From NCBI GenBank assembly GCA_002304995.1, contig DBPV01000035.1, forward strand, positions 13,460-25,908: a stretch of DNA of 12,449 bases, in the 5' to 3' direction. The notes beneath the pieces were generated by a model. That model worked only from the letters and a program-made list of their open reading frames with translations, was not told the DNA's origin and did no database searches. How positions within the stretch are numbered: the stretch's first letter is position 1; each line of letters starts with the position of its first letter. Positions 1-6,904 of the stretch are shown here, one piece after another. The DNA is from Syntrophaceae bacterium UBA1411 (GTDB lineage Bacteria > Desulfobacterota > Syntrophia > Syntrophales > Smithellaceae). Made by a program: the position numbers and the translations under genes.

Positions 1-381
1 GAGACGGAAGCCTCGATCCGGCGGACCTCCGACTTCATTATTTCCCTGGGGCTCGACGACATGAACATGGCCAAGTTCACCCCGTTTCCCGGCGCCCCCC
101 TGTGGCCCGCCATCCGGGAAGAGGGGACGTTCGCAGAAGACTGGCGGCTCATGAACTGTCTTAATTTTGTTTTTGTGCCGAAGGGAATTGCCTCCAGGGA
201 AAGACTCGACCAGCTCTACAACGAACACGTCAAACGCTTCTATTCCGACCCGGCCTGGCGCAGGCGCTTCCGCGGCCGTCTGTGGCAGCACCGCCGGAGC
301 CTTTTTTATCTTCTTCGCCACCTGCCGTCCTTCTGGTCGGCCAAAAACCAGTTTGAGCCGGGAACGAAACCGTCCGGGTAA
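1..381 (+). CDS. C-terminal part of a radical SAM protein, probably B12-binding type (5' end outside window)
   Basis: The frame is open from base 1 to a TAA at 379-381, giving 126 residues of a longer protein. The first in-frame ATG at 61 lies inside the conserved region and is not a plausible start. The visible part reads IRRTSDFIISLGLDD, then KFTPFPGAPLW, then DWRLMNCLNFVFVPKG, then an Arg/aromatic-rich helical tail. The FTPFPG-P-L/W...G...DW pattern is what I know from the end of the radical SAM barrel and the tail of cobalamin-binding radical SAM enzymes (BchE/HpnJ-like). The CxxxCxxC iron-sulfur motif and the B12 domain would lie upstream and cannot be seen, so the substrate is unknown. 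The gene ends five bases from the stop of the convergent gene at 387. Confidence 0.72.
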   Translation, partial: ETEASIRRTSDFIISLGLDDMNMAKFTPFPGAPLWPAIREEGTFAEDWRLMNCLNFVFVPKGIASRERLDQLYNEHVKRFYSDPAWRRRFRGRLWQHRRSLFYLLRHLPSFWSAKNQFEPGTKPSG

Positions 382-386
382 GCCGG

Positions 387-1433
387 CTACTGTTCGGGAA
401 AATCTTTGCGAATCGTCTGATACCGGTCGCCCGCCAGAACCGGCAGAAGTTTTTCCCTGATCGGCAGGACTCTGGCGCCCTTGGCGAGGTTGGTGTCGGC
501 CGGCCGGACCCAGAGCACATGGCCTTCCATACCCGCCCGGGCTTTTCCGGAACCGTTTAGGCGCTCCATTTCCCTGTCGATGCGTTCCAGATAGCGCCGG
601 ACCACCTCTGCGTAGGAGGAGCGGATGGCCCGCCTGGCTTCTCCGAAAGGCCGGTTCGCTTTCAGCGCCGCATAATCGGCGGCGCGGTTTTCCCGCATGT
701 AGCGCAGGTATTCCAGAATGAAAAAGTCGAATTCATAAAAAGCGGACATCTTGTCCTGCGAATGGCGGACCCATTCCAGAAAGCCGTCGATGTCCGATCC
801 TTCCGCCGTCTTGAACGCGTCGAGCATGTCCGCATAGTAACGCGCCCCGTTGTAGTGGGCGTGATACTCCTCGAGCAGTCCGACGACGCCGAAGCGCTTT
901 GTGATCTCGCTTTCCTCGATGTAGTCGGAAAAGAGCGGCGTGCGCAGGTCTTCGGGAATTTCCGCCGCCAGATTTCCGGCGGGAAACAGGGATTTGAGCG
1001 GAAAGGAAACATAAAAGGACCGGGAAGGCGGAAGGTCGAAAAAAGCTTCCGCCCGATCCCAGTCCATCAGCATTTTGTTTTGCCGCGTGTGGCGAAACAC
1101 CAGCAGACGCTGGAGGGCGAGCGTGATGCAGGAGATGTTGTTGGCCATGTCGGACAGAAGGCCGGTTTTGCTGCTTTCCTTGTTCAACTGCTGGAAGGTT
1201 TCCACGGACTTTCTGATGGTGATGTCCCATCCGCCCTTCCTCGCGCCCGGCAGCTCCTGCGGCAGCCGGTCGTACTGCATGAGCAGGTTCCACGAAGCGG
1301 GGGAATACTGTTTTGTCGCGACTTTGACCCACTCCAGGGCGTCGCCGGCCGCCAGCGCCGGCGTGGGGATCGACCAGAAAAGCGGACACAAAGCGGCCAG
1401 AACAAAGGAAAAAAGGTAAAACGAATGACGCAT
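387..1433 (-). CDS. Exported protein of unknown function (348 aa)
   Basis: I do not recognise a family. The N-terminus is a clear Sec signal peptide: basic start (MRH), hydrophobic core at about residues 5-20, then an Ala-Leu-Ala site near residues 26-28, so the mature protein should be periplasmic or secreted. There is no lipobox and no second membrane segment. The mature part is about 320 residues, looks largely helical, and is rich in Arg, Glu, Tyr and Phe, with a dense aromatic stretch around residues 190-250 (YNGARYYADM, YEFDFFILEYLRYM). I see no conserved catalytic motif. The ATG at 1433 is the only start that keeps the signal peptide. Its ribosome site is poor: an AGAGG at 1448-1452 sits about 14 bases away. 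Reading-frame use in this GC-rich DNA and the signal peptide make the gene credible. It lies downstream of the nicotinamidase-like gene on the same strand, but about 210 bases and a probable terminator separate them. Confidence 0.75.
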   Translation of the reverse strand: MRHSFYLFSFVLAALCPLFWSIPTPALAAGDALEWVKVATKQYSPASWNLLMQYDRLPQELPGARKGGWDITIRKSVETFQQLNKESSKTGLLSDMANNISCITLALQRLLVFRHTRQNKMLMDWDRAEAFFDLPPSRSFYVSFPLKSLFPAGNLAAEIPEDLRTPLFSDYIEESEITKRFGVVGLLEEYHAHYNGARYYADMLDAFKTAEGSDIDGFLEWVRHSQDKMSAFYEFDFFILEYLRYMRENRAADYAALKANRPFGEARRAIRSSYAEVVRRYLERIDREMERLNGSGKARAGMEGHVLWVRPADTNLAKGARVLPIREKLLPVLAGDRYQTIRKDFPEQ

Positions 1434-1615
1434 AAGAATCGGTCGGACCTCTTGCCTGGGGGAAAAACGGATTTAGCCGCTCGGGGCTAAGCCGCTGCGA
1501 AACAGTATCCGATCAGAAATAACGTTTACGAAGATTGTAAAACCGTCTTCTCTCTGCTGCGCGTGAACTTGATTCGGTTGTTGTGTACCATATTTCCCGG
1601 GGGAAGGCTATCGGG

Positions 1616-1635
1616 AAAAACGCAGGCGCGCCGCG
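1616..1635 (-). terminator. Probable Rho-independent terminator of the nicotinamidase-like gene
   Basis: Read on the minus strand, seven bases after the TGA, the RNA has CGCGG, a CGCG loop, then CC-U-GCG, a five-pair GC stem with one bulged U. Five U residues follow directly (A-run 1616-1620 on the plus strand). The stem is short but very GC-rich, and position and polarity are right. An overlapping alternative inverted repeat (TTTCCCG 1593-1599 with CGGGAAA 1612-1618) could compete with it. Confidence 0.5.
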
Positions 1636-1642
1636 GTCCGCT

Positions 1643-2221
1643 TCAGGAGGCCAGTTCGTCCGACGAAAGGATCGAGACGCCGCTTTGCTTTAAGGTCTGC
1701 AGCGCTTTTTCGGCGCTGCCGGCGGGAACGTTTACGCCGGCAATCGCATCTTCGAGCACAACCACCTGAAAACCGGCCACGAGACCGTCCATCGCCGTGG
1801 TGAAAACGCAGTACTCCGTCGTGAGGCCGGCGATGAAAATCCGGTGGATGCCGCGTTCCTGGAGCCACCCTTCGAGGTCCGTTCCGTGAAAGCCGGAATA
1901 GTTTTCCTCCTGCGACCCGACGCCGAGGCTGACAATCCGGTCTTCGGGTTTGACGATCAGGTCCGGGTGAAATTCGGCGCCGTGCGTGTTTTGCACGCAG
2001 TGCGCGGGCCAGGAATGGTCCGTCCGGTGCGGTTCTCCCGAAAAGCTGATATGATCGGCCGGATGCCAGTCGCGGGTGAAGACCCGCGTTTCAAAACGTC
2101 CGGCAATCCGGTTGATGACAGGAACCACCCGGTCGCCGCCGAGAACCGCCAGGCTGCCGCCGGAAACGAAATCATTCTGCACGTCGATGATCAGCAAAGC
2201 GTCCGTTTTTCCGATATCCAT
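1643..2221 (-). CDS. pncA: Nicotinamidase / isochorismatase-family cysteine hydrolase (PncA-like)
   Basis: The family hydrolyses nicotinamide to nicotinate and ammonia for NAD salvage in the cytoplasm. The 192-residue length is normal. Visible signatures are IIDVQNDF with the catalytic Asp at D13, the metal site D51-W-H53 with a third His at H74 in WPAHCVQNT, YSGFHGTDL at 108-116, and GLTTEYCV with the nucleophile Cys138. The usual catalytic Lys, expected about nine residues before YSGF (IVxK), is Leu99 here (IVSLGVG). All three codon bases differ from Lys, so a single miscall does not explain it. Activity or substrate may therefore differ, and the gene symbol is by similarity only. I chose the ATG at 2221, not the in-frame ATG at 2338, because GGGAGG lies five bases upstream (2226-2231). 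A strong promoter at 2261-2289 also starts transcription downstream of 2338. The gene is divergent from the pqi cluster. Confidence 0.85.
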   Translation of the reverse strand: MDIGKTDALLIIDVQNDFVSGGSLAVLGGDRVVPVINRIAGRFETRVFTRDWHPADHISFSGEPHRTDHSWPAHCVQNTHGAEFHPDLIVKPEDRIVSLGVGSQEENYSGFHGTDLEGWLQERGIHRIFIAGLTTEYCVFTTAMDGLVAGFQVVVLEDAIAGVNVPAGSAEKALQTLKQSGVSILSSDELAS

Positions 2222-2260
2222 TTTGCCTCCCGTGGTTTTTCGCAGAAATTTGTCCCAAAA

Positions 2261-2289
2261 AGTATAGGAGACGCGCCCGGACCTGTCAA
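2261..2289 (-). promoter_or_regulatory. Sigma70-type promoter for the nicotinamidase-like gene
   Basis: On the minus strand there is a perfect -35 TTGACA (plus 2284-2289), a 17-base spacer and a -10 TATACT (plus 2261-2266), five of six to consensus. The start point should lie near 2253-2256, giving a leader of roughly 33 bases that contains the GGGAGG ribosome site. This placement rules out the upstream ATG at 2338 as the translation start for this transcript. Confidence 0.8.
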
Positions 2290-2365
2290 GGAAATCCTGG
2301 GGCGCCCCGGTGCTGCGCTTTTCCGGGCGCGCGCGCAAGCGCGCAGCGCCGGAACTCCTGCGGCC

Positions 2366-2395
2366 TTGACAGGCAAAACCACATTATCCTATACT
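2366..2395 (+). promoter_or_regulatory. Sigma70-type promoter for the pqiABC cluster
   Basis: A perfect -35 TTGACA (2366-2371), an 18-base spacer and a -10 TATACT (2390-2395). The start point should be near 2402, leaving a leader of about 105 bases before the GTG at 2508. No other comparable promoter is visible before pqiA, and the genes after it are too close together to need one. Confidence 0.75.
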
Positions 2396-2507
2396 GCGCC
2401 GCAAGGACGTTCCCGCGCGAGCCTGCCTTAACCCGGCATACCCTTTGGACCGGAAAGCCATCCTTGCAATAAAGCAGTTCGCCGACCGCCGGCGGGGAGA
2501 GATCAAC

Positions 2508-3809
2508 GTGACGTTTTTTGCCGAAAATATCGCCGCCTGTCCCGATTGCGATCTTTTGCAGCGCATTCCCGCGCTGGGCGCAGGCGCGCAGGCGCGCTGT
2601 CCGCGCTGCGGCCGGATCGTCGCGTCCGGCAAAGCCGATGCCCAAAACCGGACGCTCGCCCTTGCCGCGGCCGCGGCGATCGTTCTGGTTCTTGCCAATG
2701 TGACGCCGCTCATGGGGCTCTCCGCCGTCGGACGCCACTCCAGCACGACGATTCTGGGCGGCGTGCTCAAGATGTGGCGGGAGGGGCAGGAAATCACGGC
2801 CCTGCTGGTGGCCCTGTGTTCCATGATCGCTCCGACGCTGCACATCGCCTTCACGCTGATCGTTTTGCTGGCCGTCCGAAAGCCGCCCGCGCCCCGGTGG
2901 GTCGGCGCGCTGCTGCGGTTTGCGGAGCTCAGCCGGCCCTGGGCGATGGTGGAAGTGATGATGCTGGGCATTCTGGTGGCCCTGGTCAAGATCGCCGATC
3001 TGGCCACCGTGATTCCGGGGATCGGCATGTTTGCCGTCGGCGCGCTCATTATGCTCCTGGCGGCGATGACGGTCAGTTTCGATCCGCGCGAAGTTTGGGC
3101 GCGGATTTCGTGGATGGACGGTCCGCCGCTGCCCGCCGCGACGGCGGCGGACGGATCGGAACGGAAAGACGCAGCCGACCAAACGGAGCCGACGGCCTTG
3201 CGGCAGGGTCTGGTCGTTTGCAGCGCCTGCGGTCTTCTGACCCGTTCTGCCGGCCGGGACGATCCGGGTTCATGTCCGCGCTGCGGAGAAGCGCTGGCGT
3301 TCAGGCGGCACGGCGCGATCCAGCGGACCTGGGCGCTTCTGATCGCCGCCGCGATCTGCTACGTTCCGGCCAACCTGCTGCCGGTGATGAACACTGCGAT
3401 GCCCGGATACGCCGAGGCGGACACGATTATGAGCGGCGTCATTCTGCTGTATGAGTCGGGATCCTGGCCGCTGGCGCTGATCGTCTTTGTCGCGAGCGTC
3501 GTGATTCCGCTGGCCAAGATTATCGCCCTGGCGTATCTGCTGGCGACGGTTCAGTTTCGCCGGATCGCCGGGCGGGCCGAGCGCATCCGCCTGTACCGGC
3601 TGATCGAGGTGGTGGGCCGCTGGTCGATGCTGGACGTCTTTGTCGTGACCTTCGTGGTCGCGCTGGTGCAGCTTCAGCCGTTCATGTCCGTGGAGCCGGG
3701 CGCCGGAGTGGTGTTTTTTGCGGCGGTCGTGGTGCTCACCATGCTCGCCGCTGAAACCTTCGATCCCCGTCTGATCTGGGATGAAAACAAAAACGAGGAG
3801 GACAGTTAA
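2508..3809 (+). CDS. pqiA: PqiA-type inner-membrane protein of the Pqi lipid-transport system
   Basis: PqiA is the polytopic inner-membrane partner of the MCE protein PqiB. The 433 residues form two tandem PqiA domains, each opening with a zinc-ribbon-like cysteine set followed by about four membrane helices. The first set is C11xxC14 and C31xxC34, and the second is C238xxC241 and C256xxC259. Hydrophobic segments lie at about 49-71, 96-123, 147-165, 170-191 and 275-298, 320-345, 375-395, 398-415. The family's P(A)N-LLPVM-type motif is present as YVPANLLPVMN (285-295), with a diverged copy VLANVTPLMG in the first half. I chose the GTG at 2508, preceded by GGGGAGA (2494-2500). The longer in-frame reading from a TTG at 2445 has no ribosome site and adds a charged stretch that PqiA does not have. 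The stop is one base before pqiB. Confidence 0.93.
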   Translation: MTFFAENIAACPDCDLLQRIPALGAGAQARCPRCGRIVASGKADAQNRTLALAAAAAIVLVLANVTPLMGLSAVGRHSSTTILGGVLKMWREGQEITALLVALCSMIAPTLHIAFTLIVLLAVRKPPAPRWVGALLRFAELSRPWAMVEVMMLGILVALVKIADLATVIPGIGMFAVGALIMLLAAMTVSFDPREVWARISWMDGPPLPAATAADGSERKDAADQTEPTALRQGLVVCSACGLLTRSAGRDDPGSCPRCGEALAFRRHGAIQRTWALLIAAAICYVPANLLPVMNTAMPGYAEADTIMSGVILLYESGSWPLALIVFVASVVIPLAKIIALAYLLATVQFRRIAGRAERIRLYRLIEVVGRWSMLDVFVVTFVVALVQLQPFMSVEPGAGVVFFAAVVVLTMLAAETFDPRLIWDENKNEEDS

Positions 3810-3810
3810 G

Positions 3811-5481
3811 ATGACGGATACCGGGGACCTCAACAATCTTCCGCAGGCCGCCGTGCGGCCGAAAAAGAAAATACGGCTTTCGGCGGTCTGGATCATTCCC
3901 CTGGTGGCAGCGCTGGTCGGCCTCGGCATCGCCATCCAGAGAATCGTCACGGAGGGGCCGACGATTACCATTGTCTTTAAAAATGCCGAGGGAATCGAGG
4001 CGGGAAAGACCTTCGTCAAGTACAAGGATGTCAACATCGGCCAGGTGCGGACGGTAAAGCTTTCCGAGGATTTTACACGGGTGGTGGTGACGGCGAAGAT
4101 CGACAAGAGCGCGGAAGACCTGCTTGTCGAGGACGCCAAGTTCTGGATTGAATCGCCGCGCGTGACGCTGAGCGGAATCTCGGGCATCGGAACCGTCCTG
4201 TCGGGCAACCATATCGGCCTGGAGGTCGGACAGTCCGCCAGGGAGCGGCGCGCGTTTATCGGTCTCGAGATGCCGCCGGCCGTAACCGTCGATCAGGCGG
4301 GCCGGCAGTACATTCTGCAGTCGGACGACCTGGGGTCGATCAACATCGGCTCTCCCGTGTATTATCGCGATTTCAGCGTGGGACGGGTCATCGGCTACGA
4401 TCTGACCAAAGACGGCAACTTCATCGAAATCCGGATTTTTGTCAACGCGCCGTACGACAAGTACGTGACGACCGACACGCGCTTCTGGCACGCGAGCGGC
4501 ATCGACCTTTCGCTGGGGGCAAACGGATTGGCCGTCCAGACCAAGTCCGTGCTTTCGCTGTTGATCGGCGGCATCGCTTTCGAAGCGCCCATGCCGGCGA
4601 CGGAGCCCCGGCCGGCGCCGGAAGGTTTTCTCTTCACGCTCTTCGACGACCGGTCGACGGCCATCAACAAACATGAAGACGTGGTCGCGAATTTTGTCCT
4701 GTACTTCAAGGAACCGCTGCGCGGCCTGTCCGTCGGCGCGCCCGTCACGTTTGCGGGCTTGCCGGTGGGGACGGTGACCGGCGTCGGCCTTGAATTCAAT
4801 TCGCCGACGGAAGAAGTCCGGCCGCGCGTGGACATTGCGCTTTATCCGACCCGGTTTCTCGCGCACGTCAAAAACGCCGCCGCCGACGATCGCCGCGCGC
4901 GCGACGACCGGTGGCGGCGCGGCTTTCTGCAGCGGATGATCGACCGGGGACTGCGCGCGCAGTTGCGCAGCGGCAACCTGGTCACAGGCCAGCTCTACGT
5001 CGCTCTGGAGCGCTTTCCCGACGCCCCGAAAGTGAAGAAAATCGACTGGAGTTCGCTTCCCTGCGAGTTTCCCGTAATGACGAGCAGCATGCAGGATCTG
5101 GAAACCCGGGTCCACGGCATCATCGCCAAGCTCGATCGCCTGCCGCTCGACGCGCTCAGCCAGGATCTGCGCCGGACGCTCGACACGCTTAACCGGACGT
5201 TTGCGGACGCGGACAAAATGATCAACCGCCTCGACGGCGAAATCGCGCCTGCGGTCGCAGCGACGCTTGCGGACCTGCGCAAAACGCTGGCGACGGCCGA
5301 GCGGACGCTGGCCGGCGCGGACCGGACGCTCGTGGGCAAAGACGCGCCGGCGCAGCAGGAACTGCGCACGGCCCTGCAGGAAGTCTCCCGGGCCGCGCGG
5401 TCCATCAGCGATCTGGTCGAATATCTGGAAAGAAATCCCAACGCCCTCATTCGGGGAAAAGCCCAGGAGGTATCGCCATGA
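3811..5481 (+). CDS. pqiB: PqiB: membrane-anchored protein with three MCE domains
   Basis: PqiB-type proteins form a stacked MCE-ring tube with a C-terminal coiled-coil needle that carries lipids across the periplasm. The 556-residue product is close to the usual PqiB size. A single N-terminal anchor (about 24-43) follows a basic stretch. Three MCE repeats follow, at about 49-141, 158-258 and 290-402, each with the family's G-V-Y/F-G-x-x-V-G core (for example VKYKDVNIGQV, VYYRDFSVGRV, VTFAGLPVGTV). The last 130 residues are a heptad-like helix with repeated TL-A/D-x-A patterns (about 425-540). I chose the ATG at 3811, preceded by GAGGAGG (3795-3801). An in-frame ATG at 3781 would overlap the end of pqiA and lacks a ribosome site. 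Its stop overlaps the start of pqiC. Confidence 0.94.
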   Translation: MTDTGDLNNLPQAAVRPKKKIRLSAVWIIPLVAALVGLGIAIQRIVTEGPTITIVFKNAEGIEAGKTFVKYKDVNIGQVRTVKLSEDFTRVVVTAKIDKSAEDLLVEDAKFWIESPRVTLSGISGIGTVLSGNHIGLEVGQSARERRAFIGLEMPPAVTVDQAGRQYILQSDDLGSINIGSPVYYRDFSVGRVIGYDLTKDGNFIEIRIFVNAPYDKYVTTDTRFWHASGIDLSLGANGLAVQTKSVLSLLIGGIAFEAPMPATEPRPAPEGFLFTLFDDRSTAINKHEDVVANFVLYFKEPLRGLSVGAPVTFAGLPVGTVTGVGLEFNSPTEEVRPRVDIALYPTRFLAHVKNAAADDRRARDDRWRRGFLQRMIDRGLRAQLRSGNLVTGQLYVALERFPDAPKVKKIDWSSLPCEFPVMTSSMQDLETRVHGIIAKLDRLPLDALSQDLRRTLDTLNRTFADADKMINRLDGEIAPAVAATLADLRKTLATAERTLAGADRTLVGKDAPAQQELRTALQEVSRAARSISDLVEYLERNPNALIRGKAQEVSP

Positions 5482-6059
5482 AAAAAACCGTTATCCTCTT
5501 TCTCTTGGTGCTGGCCGCCCTCGCGGCAGGCTGCGCGGCCGCCAGACCAACGCACTTCTACACACTGAGCCCCGCCGCTTTAAGTCCCGCTGCGGCGCCG
5601 GCCGGCCTTTCCGTGTCGGTGGGACCCGTGTCCGTGCCGGCCCTTGTCGACCGGCCGCAGATGGTTTTAAAGACCGGGCCCAACCGGGTTTTTCTGGCCG
5701 AGTTCGACCGCTGGGCCTCGCCGCTCAAATCCGAAATCGCGCGCGTGGTCGCCGAAAATCTGACGGCGCTTCTGGGCGCGCGGCAGGTGACGGTCTTTCC
5801 GCGCATGACGGCCGCGGAGGCGTCGTACCGGGTTGCAATCGATGTGCTCAGTTTTGAATCCGTTTCCGGGCAGGCGGCCGCGCTGGATGCGGCCTGGCGC
5901 GTGACGTCGGGGAAAAACGGAACCTCGCTCGAAGGCCGCACGACCGTTGCCGAAGCGGCGCCCGACGCGGGCTATGCCGCGCTTGCGGCGGCGCACAGCC
6001 GCGCGCTGGGAAAACTGAGCCAGGAGATTGCAGCGGCCATCCGGCAGCTGGACCGGTAG
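5478..6059 (+). CDS. pqiC: PqiC-type outer-membrane lipoprotein (ABC/Pqi transport auxiliary component)
   Basis: PqiC (YmbA, DUF330-type) is the outer-membrane lipoprotein partner of PqiAB. The 193-residue product starts with a lipoprotein signal: MKK, a hydrophobic core, then the lipobox L15-A-A-G-C19. Residue +2 is Ala, not Asp, which fits outer-membrane sorting. After it come THFYTLSP and a V-x-V-GPVSVPALVDRPQMV block typical of this family, then FAEFDRWAxPL-like FLAEFDRWASPLKSEI and a VTVFPRM strand. The ATG overlaps the pqiB stop (ATGA) and follows AGGAGG, so the two are translationally coupled. The end lies 25 bases before the next gene. Confidence 0.9.
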   Translation: MKKTVILFLLVLAALAAGCAAARPTHFYTLSPAALSPAAAPAGLSVSVGPVSVPALVDRPQMVLKTGPNRVFLAEFDRWASPLKSEIARVVAENLTALLGARQVTVFPRMTAAEASYRVAIDVLSFESVSGQAAALDAAWRVTSGKNGTSLEGRTTVAEAAPDAGYAALAAAHSRALGKLSQEIAAAIRQLDR

Positions 6060-6084
6060 GTGCTTTTCTTCATTCGGAGGTGTT

Positions 6085-6876
6085 ATGATCCGCCGCGTTC
6101 TTCCCGCCTGCGTGGCGCTATTCTTCTTTGTGGCAGGAGCCGCGGCCGCGGCGCAGGCGGACAAACCGCAGCCGCCCAAATACGGCCCGGCCGGAGCGCC
6201 TTACGCCGCGCCGCTCGGGCAGTCCCCCGGATATTTTCAGTCTCCGGAACATCCGGCGCCGGATTTTTGGGCGCTCATTGCCCATTATACGGGACAAGAC
6301 AATGATCTTTCCTGCTCGACGGCGGCGGTGGCGATGGTGCTCAACGCGATTGCCGGAACCGGCGGCGGTCTGCGGGCGGCAGACCAAAACTTTGACCCGA
6401 CCCGGCTCGCTGCGGAGGTTCGGGCTGTGCACTGGAAGGAGCGGCTGTCCAAGCGCGGCTGGCAGGGCCGCCGCGGCCTGACGCTCGATGAACTGGCGGA
6501 GGTGACCGCGGCCGCCCTCACGACCTACGGTCTCAGGGACTGGAAGGTGTCGTACCGATCCTTTCCGGCTGCCACGCCCGGAGCGCTGGAGGAACTGCGC
6601 GCGATTCTCGCGGAAAACGAAGCGTCAGCCGACGACTTTGTCATCCTTCATTTTCAGCAGGACATACTCACCGATGATCCCGGCGGGCCTTACGCGCACA
6701 TCTCTCCTGTGGGCGCGTACGACGCGGCGGCCGGCCGTGTGCTGATCCTGGATGTGGACCGGAAGTATTACGGACCTTACTGGGTCGGCGCGGGCCGGCT
6801 CCTGCGGGCCGTCTCTGCAACGACACCGTCGCACGGGCGGGGCGGACTGGTCCTCGTGCGCAAAATTTCCCGATAG
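6085..6876 (+). CDS. Exported phytochelatin-synthase-like cysteine peptidase
   Basis: Phytochelatin synthases and their bacterial relatives are papain-fold enzymes that remove Gly from glutathione and, in some, join gamma-Glu-Cys units. The 263-residue product is single-domain size, like bacterial forms. The catalytic set is visible. Cys77 is in DLSCSTAAVAMVLNA, with Gln71 six residues before it as in the oxyanion position. His205 is in PYAHISPVGAYD and Asp223 in LILDVDRKYYGPYWV. The 18-residue His-Asp spacing matches the family as I remember it. Residue 78 is Ser, where Gly often follows the Cys. A Sec signal (MIRR, hydrophobic to about residue 20, Ala-rich cleavage site) places it in the periplasm. 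I chose the ATG at 6085, which follows GGAGG (6076-6080). An in-frame upstream start at 6028 overlaps pqiC and would bury the signal. It is probably the last gene of the pqi transcript. Confidence 0.87.
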   Translation: MIRRVLPACVALFFFVAGAAAAAQADKPQPPKYGPAGAPYAAPLGQSPGYFQSPEHPAPDFWALIAHYTGQDNDLSCSTAAVAMVLNAIAGTGGGLRAADQNFDPTRLAAEVRAVHWKERLSKRGWQGRRGLTLDELAEVTAAALTTYGLRDWKVSYRSFPAATPGALEELRAILAENEASADDFVILHFQQDILTDDPGGPYAHISPVGAYDAAAGRVLILDVDRKYYGPYWVGAGRLLRAVSATTPSHGRGGLVLVRKISR

Positions 6877-6904
6877 GGCTTCGATTTTTTAGAGAAGCGG
6901 CGCC

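Larger units (their letters stand above)
2261..2395. repeat. Nested inverted repeat carrying mirror-image divergent promoters
   Basis: Three inverted pairs share almost the same centre near 2328. The outer pair is AGTATAGGA (2261-2269) with TCCTATACT (2387-2395), nine of nine. The middle pair is CCTGTCAAGG (2282-2291) with CCTTGACAGG (2364-2373), ten of ten. The inner pair is CCGGTGCTGCGC (2307-2318) with GCGCAGCGCCGG (2341-2352), eleven of twelve. The outer pair holds the two -10 boxes and the middle pair the two -35 boxes, so the two promoters point away from each other. The matching runs past the hexamers, and the sequence between the pairs is not conserved. The core also contains the palindrome GGGGCGCCCC (2299-2308) and a GC-alternating stretch. 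I see no target-site duplication at the ends. Confidence 0.8.

Noticed and set aside
1473..1490. TTAGCC/GGCTAA inverted repeat as a terminator
   Set aside because: The stem is only six pairs, and the minus-strand T-run begins five bases further on. A better terminator candidate lies at 1616-1635.
2222..2338. N-terminal extension of the nicotinamidase-like gene to an ATG at 2338
   Set aside because: The added 39 residues are basic and unlike the family, lack a ribosome site, and begin upstream of the predicted transcription start near 2255.
2261..2395. Palindrome as an insertion sequence or MITE
   Set aside because: No target-site duplication flanks the ends and no second copy is in the window. 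It is kept as a regulatory inverted repeat; a mobile origin is only one possibility.
2445..2507. N-terminal extension of pqiA to a TTG at 2445
   Set aside because: No Shine-Dalgarno is visible there, whereas GGGGAGA precedes the GTG at 2508 and that start matches the expected PqiA N-terminus.
3736..5115. Long minus-strand open frame of 459 codons opposite pqiA/pqiB
   Set aside because: Its translation is rich in Arg, His and Asp with no family motif, and it lies wholly over the end of pqiA and the MCE gene. It is an antisense shadow of GC-rich codon use.
6878..6899. GCTTC/GAAGC hairpin between the convergent phytochelatin-synthase-like gene and prfA
   Set aside because: The stem has five pairs, the T-run is inside the loop and none follows the stem on either strand, so it does not meet the form of a terminator.
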